Numbered from the stretch's first letter, positions 16,467 to 24,899 are shown. The stretch: 64,000 nt of DNA from Pelagibius marinus (GCF_014925385.1 NZ_JACSDK010000003.1:310001-374000); one strand, 5' to 3'. The notes: a model not told the origin generated them from the letters alone. Translations and numbers: made by a program.

Positions 16467-18536
16467 ATGACCATAGCGACCGGTTTGAGTTTCCTTCGCG
16501 GGCAGAGCGTGAAGGCGAAGATTCTCGGCTGTTTCGTGACCCTGGCCGTGCTGACCGCGGTGACCGGCCTGATCGGCGGCTGGACCGCCAACAGCATCGG
16601 CCGCGAGGGTGTCGAGGTGGCCGAGCGGCTGGCGCCGCTGGGCGATGCCGCCATGGAGATCAAGCTGTCGGCCACCGAGGCCCACCTGATCTTCGAGGAG
16701 ATCATGGCCGGGGACACCGGCGAAGATATCCAGGTGGTCTGGGATCTGCTCGACGAAGCGCGCTTCTACGCCAATGCCATCCTCAACGGCGGCGAGAACG
16801 ACGAGGGCCGCTTCTACGCCAGCGAAGACCCGGTCGTGCGCGGCGACGTCACCAAGGTCCTGGAGAATCTCGACAGCTTTATCGCTGTGGCGGAGCAGCG
16901 TTACGCCTCGCTGAACGACAACCAGGGTGTCGGCAGCGACGCCGACGTGCGCTTCGACGAGCTCTACGACGGCCTGCTGGCCGGGATCGCCGAGGGCGCC
17001 GGCGACGGGTTCCTGAGCAACGTCGCCGAAGCGCAGCAGCTCGCCGGCGAGGCGCGCTTCCTGCTGGCCAACGGTCACCTGATGGTGGAAGAGGTAGTGG
17101 GCGGCGACGCCGGCGAGGATATCGTGGAGGCCACCGGCAATTTCGCCGAGGCCCAGGCGCGCATCGCCCAACTGGGCGAGACCTACCGCATGGCCGGTGC
17201 CTCGGAACTGCTGAGCGGCATTCAGGAGCTGAGCGACCTGGCACAGTCCCGCTACCAGTCCAGCCTTGACGTGTCCGGCGCCGGCAGCGAGGCCGACGAG
17301 ATTTTCGATACCTCCTTCGAGACCCTGATCGCCACCGCCGACGCCGCAGAGGAGGCGATCCACGATGCCATGGAGCTGGGCGTGGAGAACCTGCGCGGCC
17401 ACAGGAGCGACGGCGTCATCCTGATCATCATCGCCACGGTGGTCTCCTTCGTGGTGGCGGTGACCCTGGCGCTGGTCATGGGCCGCGGCATCTCCGTGCG
17501 CATCGGCCGTCTGGCCGGCGCCATGCTGAAGCTGGCCGAGGACGACTTCTCCGTCACCGTGCCCTTCGCCGCCGACAAGGACGAGATCGGCGCCATGGCC
17601 GGCACGGTCGAGGTCTTCAAGCAGAACGGCGTGAAGGCGAAGGAACTCGCGGCGGCACAGCAGCAGGAACAGGCCGCCAAGGAAGCGCGCGCCAGGCAGA
17701 TCGAGGGCTTCTGCCAGAGCTTCGACCAGAAGGCCGCGGCGGTGCTGAAGGCCGTCACGACCTCCTGCGAGGAGATGCGCGCGGTCGCCCAGAAGATGAA
17801 CCTGACGGCGGAAGAGACGGCTGATAACGCGAAGCTGGTCACCGGCGCGGCGGAGGAGGCGTCTTCCAACGTGCAGACCGCGGCCTCCGGCGCCGAGGAG
17901 CTGTCCGCCTCGATCGGCGAGATCTCGCGCCAGGTCGCCCAGTCCAACGACTACACCACCAAGGCGGTGGCGGAGACCGAGAACATCACCGGGCGGGTCA
18001 AGGGCCTGGACGATGCGGCGCAGAAGATCGGCGACGTCGTCGGCCTGATCCAGGACATCGCCGAGCAGACCAACCTGCTGGCCTTGAACGCCACCATCGA
18101 GGCGGCGCGCGCCGGCGAGGCGGGCAAGGGTTTTGCCGTGGTGGCCAGCGAGGTGAAGACCCTGGCGACCCAGACCGCCAAGGCGACCGAGGAGATCGGC
18201 CTGCAGATCGGCGGCATGCAGGACGCCACCGGCGGCGCAGTGACGGCCATCGACGGCATCCGCGGGATCATCGCCAGCATCAACGAGAACGCCTCGGCCA
18301 TCGCCGCGGCGGTGGAGCAGCAGAACGCGGCCACCTCGGAGATCGCCCGCAACGTGCAGCAGGCCTCGGCCGGCACCAGCGACGTCTCCGCCAACATCGG
18401 CAACGTCAACCAGGGGGCGGCCCAGACCGGCGCCGCCGCGTCGCAGGTGCTGAGCGCCGCCGACGCCCTGACGGCCCAGGCCGACGAGCTGCAGCGCGAG
18501 GTGCAGGACTTCCTGGACTCCGTGCGCGCGGCCTAG
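16467..18536 (+). CDS. Methyl-accepting chemotaxis protein
   Basis: 689 residues: TM1 at about 18-39, a helical periplasmic sensor (40-315), TM2 at 316-338, HAMP, and a cytoplasmic signalling domain with the hairpin tip [21 protein letters not shown]. It transmits ligand binding to CheA/CheW. The sensor contains an internal duplication. EExxxGDxGEDI recurs at about 78 and 208, and a QRYxSxxDxxGxGSxAD block recurs at about 144 and 261, so it is a bimodular helical sensor. No C-terminal CheR-tethering pentapeptide is present. AGGAG precedes the ATG at 16467. Confidence 0.93.
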   Translation: MTIATGLSFLRGQSVKAKILGCFVTLAVLTAVTGLIGGWTANSIGREGVEVAERLAPLGDAAMEIKLSATEAHLIFEEIMAGDTGEDIQVVWDLLDEARFYANAILNGGENDEGRFYASEDPVVRGDVTKVLENLDSFIAVAEQRYASLNDNQGVGSDADVRFDELYDGLLAGIAEGAGDGFLSNVAEAQQLAGEARFLLANGHLMVEEVVGGDAGEDIVEATGNFAEAQARIAQLGETYRMAGASELLSGIQELSDLAQSRYQSSLDVSGAGSEADEIFDTSFETLIATADAAEEAIHDAMELGVENLRGHRSDGVILIIIATVVSFVVAVTLALVMGRGISVRIGRLAGAMLKLAEDDFSVTVPFAADKDEIGAMAGTVEVFKQNGVKAKELAAAQQQEQAAKEARARQIEGFCQSFDQKAAAVLKAVTTSCEEMRAVAQKMNLTAEETADNAKLVTGAAEEASSNVQTAASGAEELSASIGEISRQVAQSNDYTTKAVAETENITGRVKGLDDAAQKIGDVVGLIQDIAEQTNLLALNATIEAARAGEAGKGFAVVASEVKTLATQTAKATEEIGLQIGGMQDATGGAVTAIDGIRGIIASINENASAIAAAVEQQNAATSEIARNVQQASAGTSDVSANIGNVNQGAAQTGAAASQVLSAADALTAQADELQREVQDFLDSVRAA

Positions 18537-19053
18537 GCGCGGGCCCAAGCTTCCGTTCTTCTCCTGCGCCGTCTCGGGCGGGCCCGGCCGGGCTTCTTCC
18601 CGAGGCGGCGCAACTTTCTTCGCGCTTCACCGCCGCGAACTTTCACGATTGGTCTTTTTTCGCCTCAACCGCAGGTTCGGGTTGATTTCCGACTCCGACC
18701 TGGCCTATACCCCGCCTCCCGGACGCACTCCCGCGCGCCGGACAACGCGAAACGGAAACCCGATGACCTTTATGGATCGTCACATAAGCCCCGACGAAAG
18801 GGCCAACACACACCGGGTCTAGAGCCCGCGGTTTCCGCGCGACTCCTGCCCCGGCGACAACGCAAGACGGAGGCAGGAACGAAATGAATTCAAGACAGAC
18901 ATAACGACGAACGGCATCCCTCGCGAGAGGATCAGGAGCCCTATTCGTTTGGTACTTGGCAGACCGCTCTATGGTCCGGGTTCTGTAGGCCCGGCCGGCG
19001 CGATCGGCGTTGGTAATGCGCCCTTCGTGTGTCGAGCAATAGGTACCTTAGCG
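18537..19053. other. Intergenic region before the tRNA pair
   Basis: Over 500 bases without a recognisable protein gene. A 19-codon ORF starts at 18763 after a GGAAA purine run, but nothing supports translation. The distal part (18951-19047) can fold into a branched RNA (separate entry). The promoter of the tRNA pair is presumably here; no -24/-12 consensus was found. Confidence 0.45.
18951..19047 (+). ncRNA. Possible structured RNA upstream of the tRNA pair
   Basis: Closing arms GGTAC (18951-18955) and GTACC (19043-19047) enclose two hairpins. One has CCGGG (18976-18980) with CCCGG (18990-18994), the other GGCGC (18997-19001) with GCGCC (19018-19022). This gives a possible three-way junction of about 97 bases ending 6 bases before the tRNA-Asp-like gene. 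In GC-rich DNA such pairings arise by chance, so this is only a candidate RNA; tRNA-mimicking Y RNAs near slipin genes make it worth noting. Confidence 0.25.
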
Positions 19054-19129
19054 GCCGAATTAGCTCAGCGGTGAGAGCACCGGATTGTCGATCCGGAGGT
19101 CGCGGGTTCGATTCCCGCATTCGGCGCCA
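19054..19129 (+). tRNA. tRNA-Asp (GTC)-like
   Basis: Complete cloverleaf with encoded CCA. Acceptor GCCGAAT pairs perfectly with ATTCGGC and the discriminator is G. The D-arm is GCTC/GAGC, and the anticodon arm is CCGGA/TCCGG with loop TTGTCGA (anticodon GTC at 19087-19089). The T-arm GCGGG/CCCGC has loop TTCGATT. The anticodon loop is unusual: positions 32 and 38 (T-A) can pair, position 37 is G, and position 38 is A instead of the C usual in tRNA-Asp. It directly abuts a second tRNA-like sequence and is followed by a slipin gene. Confidence 0.8.
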
Positions 19130-19205
19130 TGGATGTAGCTCAGAGGGTAAGAGCACTAGCTTTCAACGCTAGATGTCGCGGGTTCAACTCCCGCCATCAC
19201 ACTCA
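19130..19205 (+). tRNA. Degenerate tRNA-like sequence, anticodon TCA
   Basis: Starts at the base after the CCA of the previous tRNA. The D-arm (GCTC/GAGC), anticodon arm (CTAGC/GCTAG, loop TTTCAAC) and T-arm (GCGGG/CCCGC, loop TTCAACT) are perfect. In the acceptor only the inner four pairs (GATG/CATC) form cleanly and the 3' end reads CTCA, not CCA. The anticodon (19163-19165) would be UCA, which reads UGA. It is too short in the variable arm to be a selenocysteine tRNA. It may be a tRNA pseudogene or a non-translational tRNA mimic. Confidence 0.6.
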
Positions 19206-19616
19206 GCCTTTAACGCTGATCCGAAACGAAGGATGCCGGAAGAGCGCCAGGCCCCGCCTCGCGCTGCTGCGTGCCGCTTCGGCGGTGCGCCGCGGCAACG
19301 GGCAGGGGCCAGGCGGCGGCCTGCTTCCGCGCGTCCCCACCGCGCTCTCCGACGCTGTCCACAAGAGATTCCGGCACGCCCTTTCCGCATTTTCGGGAAG
19401 GGAACCCCGGGGTCCCGCGCGGGCGGGGGAGGGAGAGGGCCGGGGCCGTCCAGCAGCCGGCGTCGGGGCTCTTCCGGTGTTCCTCAACCGATATTTTTTA
19501 GGAGCATTTCCCGGCCCCCGAAACGGGGCGAAAAACATAAACAAGCAATGCTCCGATCCCTCGCGGGACAACGACAGAAGAAGAGAAGAGAGAAAGAAGA
19601 AGAAAGGAACAGACCG
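19206..19616. other. Long leader between tRNA-like pair and slipin
   Basis: 411 bases with no supported protein gene. The frame of slipin is open upstream but lacks family similarity. Contents are GC-rich hairpins (for example around 19398-19414), the nested stem-loop at 19501-19554, and a purine tract at 19575-19610 that ends in the slipin ribosome site. Confidence 0.5.
19501..19554 (+). promoter_or_regulatory. Nested stem-loop in slipin leader
   Basis: GGAGCATT (19501-19508) pairs with AATGCTCC (19547-19554). Inside it CCCCG (19516-19520) and CGGGG (19524-19528) form a tight hairpin with an AAA loop. The perfect 8-bp outer stem 62 bases before the start codon suggests a structured RNA leader or processing site. 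No T-tract follows the outer stem, so it is not a simple terminator. Confidence 0.45.
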
Positions 19617-20744
19617 ATGGTTTTCAAGACCGAGAAGATCGCGGACTACGAGCTCGGTCTCCTCTACCGGGACCGGGCCTTCCAGAAGGTGCTGGCGCCG
19701 GGCGTGTACCGCTTCCTGCCGGGCCGGGCGGAGATCGAGGTCGTGAAGCTCGACCTGCGGGCCCTGCCGGTTCGCGACGCGGCCCTGGCGGCGCTCTACC
19801 TGACCCACCCCCGGGTGGTCGAGGAGCACTTCCTCGTCGCCGACATGGGGGATGGCGATCTGGGCATCGTCTATGCCGACGGCAAGCTGGCGGGCCTGGT
19901 GGCGCCGCGTAGCGTGGCGTTCTACGCCAAGGCGCTGCGGCAGGTGAAGCTGGAGGTGGTCGACGCGGCCGCCGCTTTCGAGCTGCCGGAGCGGCTGGTC
20001 GGCCCTTTGGCGCGGCTGGGCGCGAAGGACCTGGTGGCGGTGGTTGAGGTGGTCTCCGACCACGTCGGTCTGCTCTACCTGGACGGCGTGCTGCAGAAGC
20101 AGCTGAAGCCGGGCCGCTACGCCTTCGTGAAGGCGTTGCACCGGATCGACGTGGCCTCCTTCGATCTGCGGCTGCAGACCCTGGAGGTGACCGGCCAGGA
20201 GTTGCTGACCAAGGACCGGGTCGGCCTGCGTGCCAACCTGACCGCCGTCTTCCGGATCGTCGATCCGCTGAAGGCGGTCGCCCTGACCAGCGACCTGAAG
20301 GACTTCCTTTACAAGGAGCTTCAGTTCGCGCTGCGGCAGGTCATCGGCACCCGGACCCTGGAGCAGGTGCTCGGCGACAAGCTGGGCATCAACCAGGCGA
20401 TCGAGGCGCTGGTGCTGCCCAAGCTGGGTGACGCGGGCCTTGCGGTACCCTCCGTCGGTGTGAAGGACATCATCCTGCCCGGAGACGTGCGGGAGCTGAT
20501 GAACCGGGTCATCGAGGCGGAGAAGACCGCCCAGGCCAACGTCATCAAGCGGCGTGAGGAGACCGCGGCCACGCGGTCCCTGCTGAACACCGCCAAGCTG
20601 ATGGAGGACAACCCCATCCTCCTGCGGCTGAAGGAGCTCGAGGCGCTTGAGAAGGTGTCGGAGAAGTTCGGCAACGTCGTCGTGACCAACGGTATCGACG
20701 GCGTTCTAGAGGATCTGGTGCGGATCCGGCCCAAGCGTGCGTAA
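19617..20744 (+). CDS. Slipin (SPFH/band 7) family protein
   Basis: 375 residues. The C-terminal two thirds form an SPFH/band-7 domain of slipin type: DLRLQTLEVTGQELLTKDRV, RANLTAVFRIVDPLKAV, then YKELQFALRQVIGTRTLEQVLGDK. It ends with a helical IEAEKTAQANVIKRREETAATRS stretch (residues about 300-323). The N-terminal 190 residues contain two repeat-like modules (GLLYRDRAFQKVLAPGVYRF and GLLYLDGVLQKQLKPGRYAF). There is no N-terminal membrane anchor. Slipins of this kind occur in RtcR/RtcB-type RNA-repair operons; no rtc gene is in the window, but two tRNA-like sequences lie upstream. AAAGGA precedes the ATG. Confidence 0.85.
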   Translation: MVFKTEKIADYELGLLYRDRAFQKVLAPGVYRFLPGRAEIEVVKLDLRALPVRDAALAALYLTHPRVVEEHFLVADMGDGDLGIVYADGKLAGLVAPRSVAFYAKALRQVKLEVVDAAAAFELPERLVGPLARLGAKDLVAVVEVVSDHVGLLYLDGVLQKQLKPGRYAFVKALHRIDVASFDLRLQTLEVTGQELLTKDRVGLRANLTAVFRIVDPLKAVALTSDLKDFLYKELQFALRQVIGTRTLEQVLGDKLGINQAIEALVLPKLGDAGLAVPSVGVKDIILPGDVRELMNRVIEAEKTAQANVIKRREETAATRSLLNTAKLMEDNPILLRLKELEALEKVSEKFGNVVVTNGIDGVLEDLVRIRPKRA

Positions 20745-20778
20745 GCACGCGAAGGCCGGCTGAGCCCGGACTGCCGGC

Positions 20779-20824
20779 GGGGCCGGACCCATCGAACGAA
20801 CGGTGGGTCCGGCCCCGTTTTTTT
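20779..20824 (+). terminator. Rho-independent terminator of slipin
   Basis: A 13-bp stem, GGGGCCGGACCCA with TGGGTCCGGCCCC, followed by G and seven T residues. It is 35 bases after the slipin stop. Confidence 0.95.
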
Positions 20825-20919
20825 ATCCCTCTCCCCATTCCTGCGTTCCCCTCCCCCTTGATGGGGGAGGGTCAGGGTGGGGGTGGGGCGGCGGACTCGC
20901 GGGCCCGCCTCGCCCTTTG

Positions 20920-21612
20920 TCAGGCCCAGGTCAGCACGAAGAGGCCGGCGAAGACCAGCGGCACCAGGCTCAGCGCGGCGACGATCAGCACCGGGTAGCC
21001 GAAGACGGCGACGCCGGCGGCCAGCAGCAGGAAGCAGTTGAAGGCGAAGAAGGCCTTGGCGCTGGCACGGCCGTTGGCCGCGTCCTTCACCAGCCAGCCG
21101 ACGAGCGGCACGGCGTAGAGCGCGCGCAAGGCGCCGCCGCCCAGGGCCGCCAGGCCCGCGCCGCGCGGCCGGCTGTCGGCGGCGGCCTTCGCGCGCAGGC
21201 GGTGGCGGTCCTGCGTCCGCGCCTTCTCGCCGAAGCGGATGGCGAAGAAGATCAGCGCGCCGACGACCGGCGGCAGCGCCAGCAGGGCCGGTTGCAATCC
21301 TTCGGCAGCCAGCAAGGGCACGCTGGCCAGGCTGCCGCCCAGGGAGATCCAGGGCAGAGCAGCAATGGTGAGGCGCACGGCCGGGTTCCGCGGCCGCTCG
21401 AACTCGCAGGCGCCGCTCATGGAGTTGGCGAGGAAGCCCAGGTTCACCAGGAAGAACCAGGCCAGCAGCGGCAGGCAGACGGCGGTCAGCGCCGCCACCA
21501 GCGGCAGGTCCAGGTTGCGGGTCGAGCCCGGCAGGATGGTCAGGTCCAGGCCCAGCCACACCGCGAAGGGCAGCAGCATGAAGAGGCCGACAACGTAGGG
21601 AAGATGACGCAT
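20920..21612 (-). CDS. Multi-pass membrane protein, unknown function
   Basis: 230 residues with about seven hydrophobic helices: N-terminal VVGLFMLLPFAVWLGLDL, then a pair near 40-60, further helices at about 85-130 and two at the C-terminus. A basic cytoplasmic loop (RFGEKARTQDRHRLRAKA) divides the two halves. I do not recognise a family or transport motif. The start at 21612 is the ATG before the first helix. It is a single gene, convergent with slipin. Confidence 0.65.
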   Translation of the reverse strand: MRHLPYVVGLFMLLPFAVWLGLDLTILPGSTRNLDLPLVAALTAVCLPLLAWFFLVNLGFLANSMSGACEFERPRNPAVRLTIAALPWISLGGSLASVPLLAAEGLQPALLALPPVVGALIFFAIRFGEKARTQDRHRLRAKAAADSRPRGAGLAALGGGALRALYAVPLVGWLVKDAANGRASAKAFFAFNCFLLLAAGVAVFGYPVLIVAALSLVPLVFAGLFVLTWA

Positions 21613-21790
21613 AGGTAAGGGGTCCAGCCTTGCAGTTGGGGGGATCGGTTTTTGTTGTTCTGATTTGCCAGTCAGGTGCCCCGGATATAGGGCAGGCCCC
21701 CCGCGCGATCGACTTGCAGAAGTGTCGCAGGGCGTTTTGCCGCACTGCGGTAAGTTGCCGCAGTAGTGCGATTTTTCCCCGTCGCTCCGC

Positions 21791-22279
21791 CTAGCGTCCG
21801 CCCTTGATCTCGCGCTCGTAGATGATGGCGCCGCTGTTTTTGGCCACGGCATCGTAGAGCCGCCGCGCCGTCGCGTTGTCGCCTTGCGTCTGCCAGTAGA
21901 CGCGCTTGGCGCCCGCCGCCATGGCCGCGTCGCAGACCGCCTCGATCAGCGCCCGCCCGACGCCTTGCCCGCGCGCCGCCTCGGCGGTGAAGAGGTCCTC
22001 CAGGTAGCACAGCGAGCCCAGGACATTGGTGCTCAGGTGATAGAGGTAGTGGGTGAAGCCCAGCAGCCTGCCGTCCGCCGCTTCCGCCACCAGTCCCCAC
22101 AGCGGCTGGGCGTCGTCGAAGAGCCGCCCCCAGGTCATCGCCGTCACGTCGGGCTCCACCGGCGGCTCGCCGCCCGGCCCCCAGGCGTGCCCGTAGAAGA
22201 CGTTGTAGGCGTGCCAGAGCGGCAGCCACTGATCGTAGTCGTCGGGGCGCGGCGGGCGGATGAGGGCGGTGGAGGGCAT
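21791..22279 (-). CDS. GNAT family N-acetyltransferase
   Basis: 162-residue acetyltransferase: N-terminal IRPPRPDDYDQWLPLWHAY, acetyl-CoA loop RGQGVGRALI after LEDLFTAEAA, and C-terminal YWQTQGDNATARRLYDAV. It is of the type often annotated as histone-like HPA2 acetyltransferase; the substrate is unknown. AAGGAA lies 8 bases before the ATG at 22277-22279. It marks the edge between GC-rich core DNA and the AT-richer island that follows. Confidence 0.87.
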   Translation of the reverse strand: MPSTALIRPPRPDDYDQWLPLWHAYNVFYGHAWGPGGEPPVEPDVTAMTWGRLFDDAQPLWGLVAEAADGRLLGFTHYLYHLSTNVLGSLCYLEDLFTAEAARGQGVGRALIEAVCDAAMAAGAKRVYWQTQGDNATARRLYDAVAKNSGAIIYEREIKGGR

Positions 22280-22619
22280 GAGGGTATTCCTTGCTAAATG
22301 CTCGCTATGCCTCAATTGCGTCAACTCTGTTGCTTCCAAGCACTTAGCGATACTGCAGACAGGATTATCCCCGCTATACCGAACTGTCCCCAGGAATGCT
22401 CCTTTCAAAGGCCTGCTTGCTGCAGGCATTGTGGTCCTGAGCGATTGCTGGGTGATTCCCGAAAATTTCACAGATTTCGCGGTACTCTGAACGTTGCTTG
22501 TATCATGCACAAAATATGGTGATCGGTTGGAACCTGGGCACTACATCATGTGCTATTCTCCGATTCGGATTGTTGATATGATGTTCTTGTTTTGTACTAC
22601 TATGTGATGGGGAAGAAAG
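22280..22619. other. Intergenic region at island boundary
   Basis: 340 bases where base composition drops sharply. Short ORFs on both strands have no ribosome sites or families. No tRNA, integrase or direct repeat that would mark an attachment site was recognised. Confidence 0.45.
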
Positions 22620-22892
22620 ATGACACAGGTTCTCAAGCTCAAGTCGGCTGAGTCGATCAGAGAGCTTATAACGCGCTCTCCAGTCCTCTTTATCCACGAA
22701 AATGAAACCCCTGAAGATACCCAGGCAAAACAACTACTGTTCCAAGAATTTGGCTCAGCTATGTCGGTAGTGTCGCGCCAAAGCACAGGTGAGGATGAGA
22801 TAGTCCCGGAGTTAGTAGCATCTGGAACCAGCTACTATGGACTAGATGGCATAAGAAGATTTGTCGAATACATCCGTAACCTGAGAGATTGA
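22620..22892 (+). CDS. Small protein, possibly thioredoxin-like fold
   Basis: 90 residues, AT-rich codon use. After an N-terminal helix (SAESIRELITRS) comes a hydrophobic strand (PVLFIHEN). The C-terminal half has DEIVPELVASGTSYYGLDGI, resembling the cis-proline strand and final helix of glutaredoxin-like folds. No CxxC or other cysteine is present, so it would not be a redox enzyme. GGGGAAGAAAG precedes the ATG. It is first in a same-strand run of four island genes. Fold assignment is inference. Confidence 0.6.
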   Translation: MTQVLKLKSAESIRELITRSPVLFIHENETPEDTQAKQLLFQEFGSAMSVVSRQSTGEDEIVPELVASGTSYYGLDGIRRFVEYIRNLRD

Positions 22893-22991
22893 TGCTGGCG
22901 CATACAATTTTGTGGTAGGAAAGTTTTCGACTCTTTCAATCTAATGTAGGATGGCCACCTTTAGCGTGGCCCAATGTTCCGCCGATGCATT

Positions 22992-23017
22992 GGCCGCGCT
23001 AGAGCGCGGCCATTTTT
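22992..23017 (+). terminator. Terminator or attenuator inside the island operon
   Basis: GGCCGCGC (22992-22999) pairs with GCGCGGCC (23004-23011) around TAGA and is followed by ATTTTT. It ends 11 bases before the ATG of the next gene, so it may end the first gene's transcript or attenuate expression of the next. Its presence argues against the ATG at 22951 as the start of that gene. Confidence 0.75.
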
Positions 23018-23028
23018 GTGAGGTCGGC

Positions 23029-24393
23029 ATGACTTTGCCGGACAAGGTTCGTGTATTGGTTACTGGACATACCGGGCTATACAAGCGCGGTGTCTTAGAC
23101 CGATTCTGCAAGTTTCTGGGTACTGAACTGCCGAACCGAACTGCTGCCCATTACTGTGTCGAGGACTACATCGACGACATGGGCTTGTTCATGACCTTTT
23201 CATTAGCTGCACAACAAGAGATTTGGCGCAAAGCTGTCGGAAAGGCTCTTAGCGCATGGCAAAAGGCCAATCCAGCGCCTGACTACACCTTTTTTTCTCT
23301 TCATCTGACCTTTCATTGGCATAGCCATGTCTTCTCACCAATGTCGTGGAGGGTCCCAAAGGATACCGGCGATTTTGATGAAGAGACCTGCCTGGAAGAT
23401 TCATTCATGAGGTACATCCATGGTGTGTACAAGCCACATTATTGCATAAATCTGATCGACGATATCCAAGCCGTTCAAAGTAGAATCAAGCATCATCATT
23501 TCCGGCTTCGTGAGCTCTTAAGCTGGCGCGACATCGAAGTGATGATGACCGACTTGGCGGCGAAGCTGGTTGTTCCAGCAGAGTACACGCATGGCGATCA
23601 ACCAAGTTTTCAATTTGAACGAAGCCCTGTTATTCCCATTCGCCATCCTCCGAAGATGCTAGCGCGATATCTCTTTGAACCTGAAGTTCCACGGATCTAT
23701 GCCTCCTTTCCGATAGGATCTCCACGTCGCCTGGAGGATTCTTCAGAGCGGAGTAGAGCGATGGCCGAAATAGATGACTTTCGGAACACACTCCACAGCT
23801 CTTATTGCGTTTTTGATCCCTTGACGATCGACGAACTGCCTCTTCGAGATTTGCTAAGACGGCATCAACAGAGTGCTGCCGCGAAAGTGGAACTCACTGA
23901 GTCCGATCAATGGCCAATACCGGGGCTACAGACGTTGTGTGGAGAGGACCGTAGCAAACATGAGATGAGCAAGGATGAACTCGTTGAGGTGGCTGGTCCT
24001 ATGTCCCGAGGTGCGAAGAGCGAGTTAGCTCGACAAGTGGAGGGACGCGACTTTCGATTAATTGATCAATCAGATTGTGTGGTCGTCTACCGGCCAACAT
24101 ACAACACAAAAGCCTGGGGTGAGGAGCCATGGAAGTGGAGTACGGGTACTTACCATGAGGCAATGCGAGCGCGCGAGACTGGTAAGCAGCTCTTCGTTAT
24201 TCGCGACCCCGCGTGTGACAACGAACTGACAGCACCAAACATAGGTATTGAGTTGACGCCGAGTCAGGTTTTTGAAGGCCAGCCGAACTTGAACGACCCA
24301 GAAAACAGAAAGAAGGTGCTCACTCAATTGATGGAAGAGTTGGATAGGCGCAGGGAAACGATGATTTCACGCAGGCGCTCAAGCGAATGCTAG
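23029..24393 (+). CDS. Degenerate P-loop plus deoxyribosyltransferase-like protein
   Basis: 454 residues. The N-terminus reads VRVLVTGHTGLYKRGVLDRF, a strand and glycine loop like a nucleoside-kinase P-loop but with Tyr and Arg where Walker A has Gly and Ser/Thr (GHTGLYKR at 13-20). The C-terminal part (about 220-400) resembles nucleoside 2-deoxyribosyltransferases: RIYASFPIGSP, DFRLIDQSDCVVVYRP, then STGTYHEAMRARETGKQ with Glu377 at the nucleophile position. Codon use is foreign to the core genes. It is followed 38 bases later by a membrane protein. A nucleotide-sensing or nucleotide-destroying role in a conflict system is inference. Confidence 0.55.
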   Translation: MTLPDKVRVLVTGHTGLYKRGVLDRFCKFLGTELPNRTAAHYCVEDYIDDMGLFMTFSLAAQQEIWRKAVGKALSAWQKANPAPDYTFFSLHLTFHWHSHVFSPMSWRVPKDTGDFDEETCLEDSFMRYIHGVYKPHYCINLIDDIQAVQSRIKHHHFRLRELLSWRDIEVMMTDLAAKLVVPAEYTHGDQPSFQFERSPVIPIRHPPKMLARYLFEPEVPRIYASFPIGSPRRLEDSSERSRAMAEIDDFRNTLHSSYCVFDPLTIDELPLRDLLRRHQQSAAAKVELTESDQWPIPGLQTLCGEDRSKHEMSKDELVEVAGPMSRGAKSELARQVEGRDFRLIDQSDCVVVYRPTYNTKAWGEEPWKWSTGTYHEAMRARETGKQLFVIRDPACDNELTAPNIGIELTPSQVFEGQPNLNDPENRKKVLTQLMEELDRRRETMISRRRSSEC

Positions 24394-24431
24394 GCGATCT
24401 GTTTTGGACGGATAAGGGGGAGGAGCATCCG

Positions 24432-24887
24432 ATGGTGGATACTTCAACTGATTATCAAGTGGTGGCACGGGATCTGGCGTGGAAGTGGTTTGAGTACCAT
24501 GCTGGTCAGCGTTTGGCTGTATTTCGCTTCTTCCTGCTCGTTATAGCCTTCATATCCGCAGGCTATGTGTCATCGTTGTTGGCGAAGGAGCACTTAGTTT
24601 CAGGGATTTTGGCATTAGTCCTCCTGGTTTCTACTTTTCTCTTTTATCGCCTCGATAGACGCAACCGTGCTTTGGTGAAGATCTCAGAGGCATATCTCAA
24701 GGATGATCAGGCGGAATTGGCTCAGCAACTTGGGAAGTCGGGGATCAAGCTCATTGAAATATCTGATGACGAAAAAGAATATCGTTCGCTCTGCTCGTTT
24801 AGCCAGATCAACAAGGCGATATTTGCTTTAGTCGGAGCCTTCGGCGCTGTTGGCCTGATCATATCTGCCCTTAAGTCTTGCTGGTAG
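24432..24887 (+). CDS. Small membrane protein of accessory island
   Basis: 151 residues. WKWFEYHAGQRLAVFRFFLLV leads into TM1 (about 28-50), closely followed by TM2 (about 54-75). A charged cytoplasmic segment (residues about 80-120) precedes a C-terminal TM3. The W-x-x-F-x-x-HAxQR entry into TM1 resembles membrane components found near phage-defence and nucleotidyltransferase loci, but I cannot name the family firmly. The ATG at 24432 has GGAGGAG upstream. It may be the effector or anchor for the preceding protein. Confidence 0.6.
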   Translation: MVDTSTDYQVVARDLAWKWFEYHAGQRLAVFRFFLLVIAFISAGYVSSLLAKEHLVSGILALVLLVSTFLFYRLDRRNRALVKISEAYLKDDQAELAQQLGKSGIKLIEISDDEKEYRSLCSFSQINKAIFALVGAFGAVGLIISALKSCW

Positions 24888-24899
24888 TCTATCCTGTCG

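Noticed and set aside
16413-18548. 711-residue minus-strand ORF
   Set aside because: It is the antisense shadow of the chemoreceptor gene, caused by GC-rich third positions; composition is low-complexity.
18763-18822. 19-codon ORF as leader peptide
   Set aside because: No attenuator structure or regulatory codon run follows it closely; support is too weak to call.
18941-19156. 71-residue minus-strand ORF across the tRNA-Asp-like gene
   Set aside because: It is the antisense translation of the tRNA (RESNPRPPDRQ is a well-known spurious product) and has no ribosome site.
19130-19205. Selenocysteine tRNA
   Set aside because: The UCA anticodon is shared, but the long variable arm and 8-bp acceptor of tRNA-Sec are missing and no sel genes are in the window.
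19371-19390. Sigma54-like CGGCACG and CCGCA elements before slipin
   Set aside because: The GG and GC dinucleotides are 12 bases apart instead of 10, so it does not fit a -24/-12 promoter.
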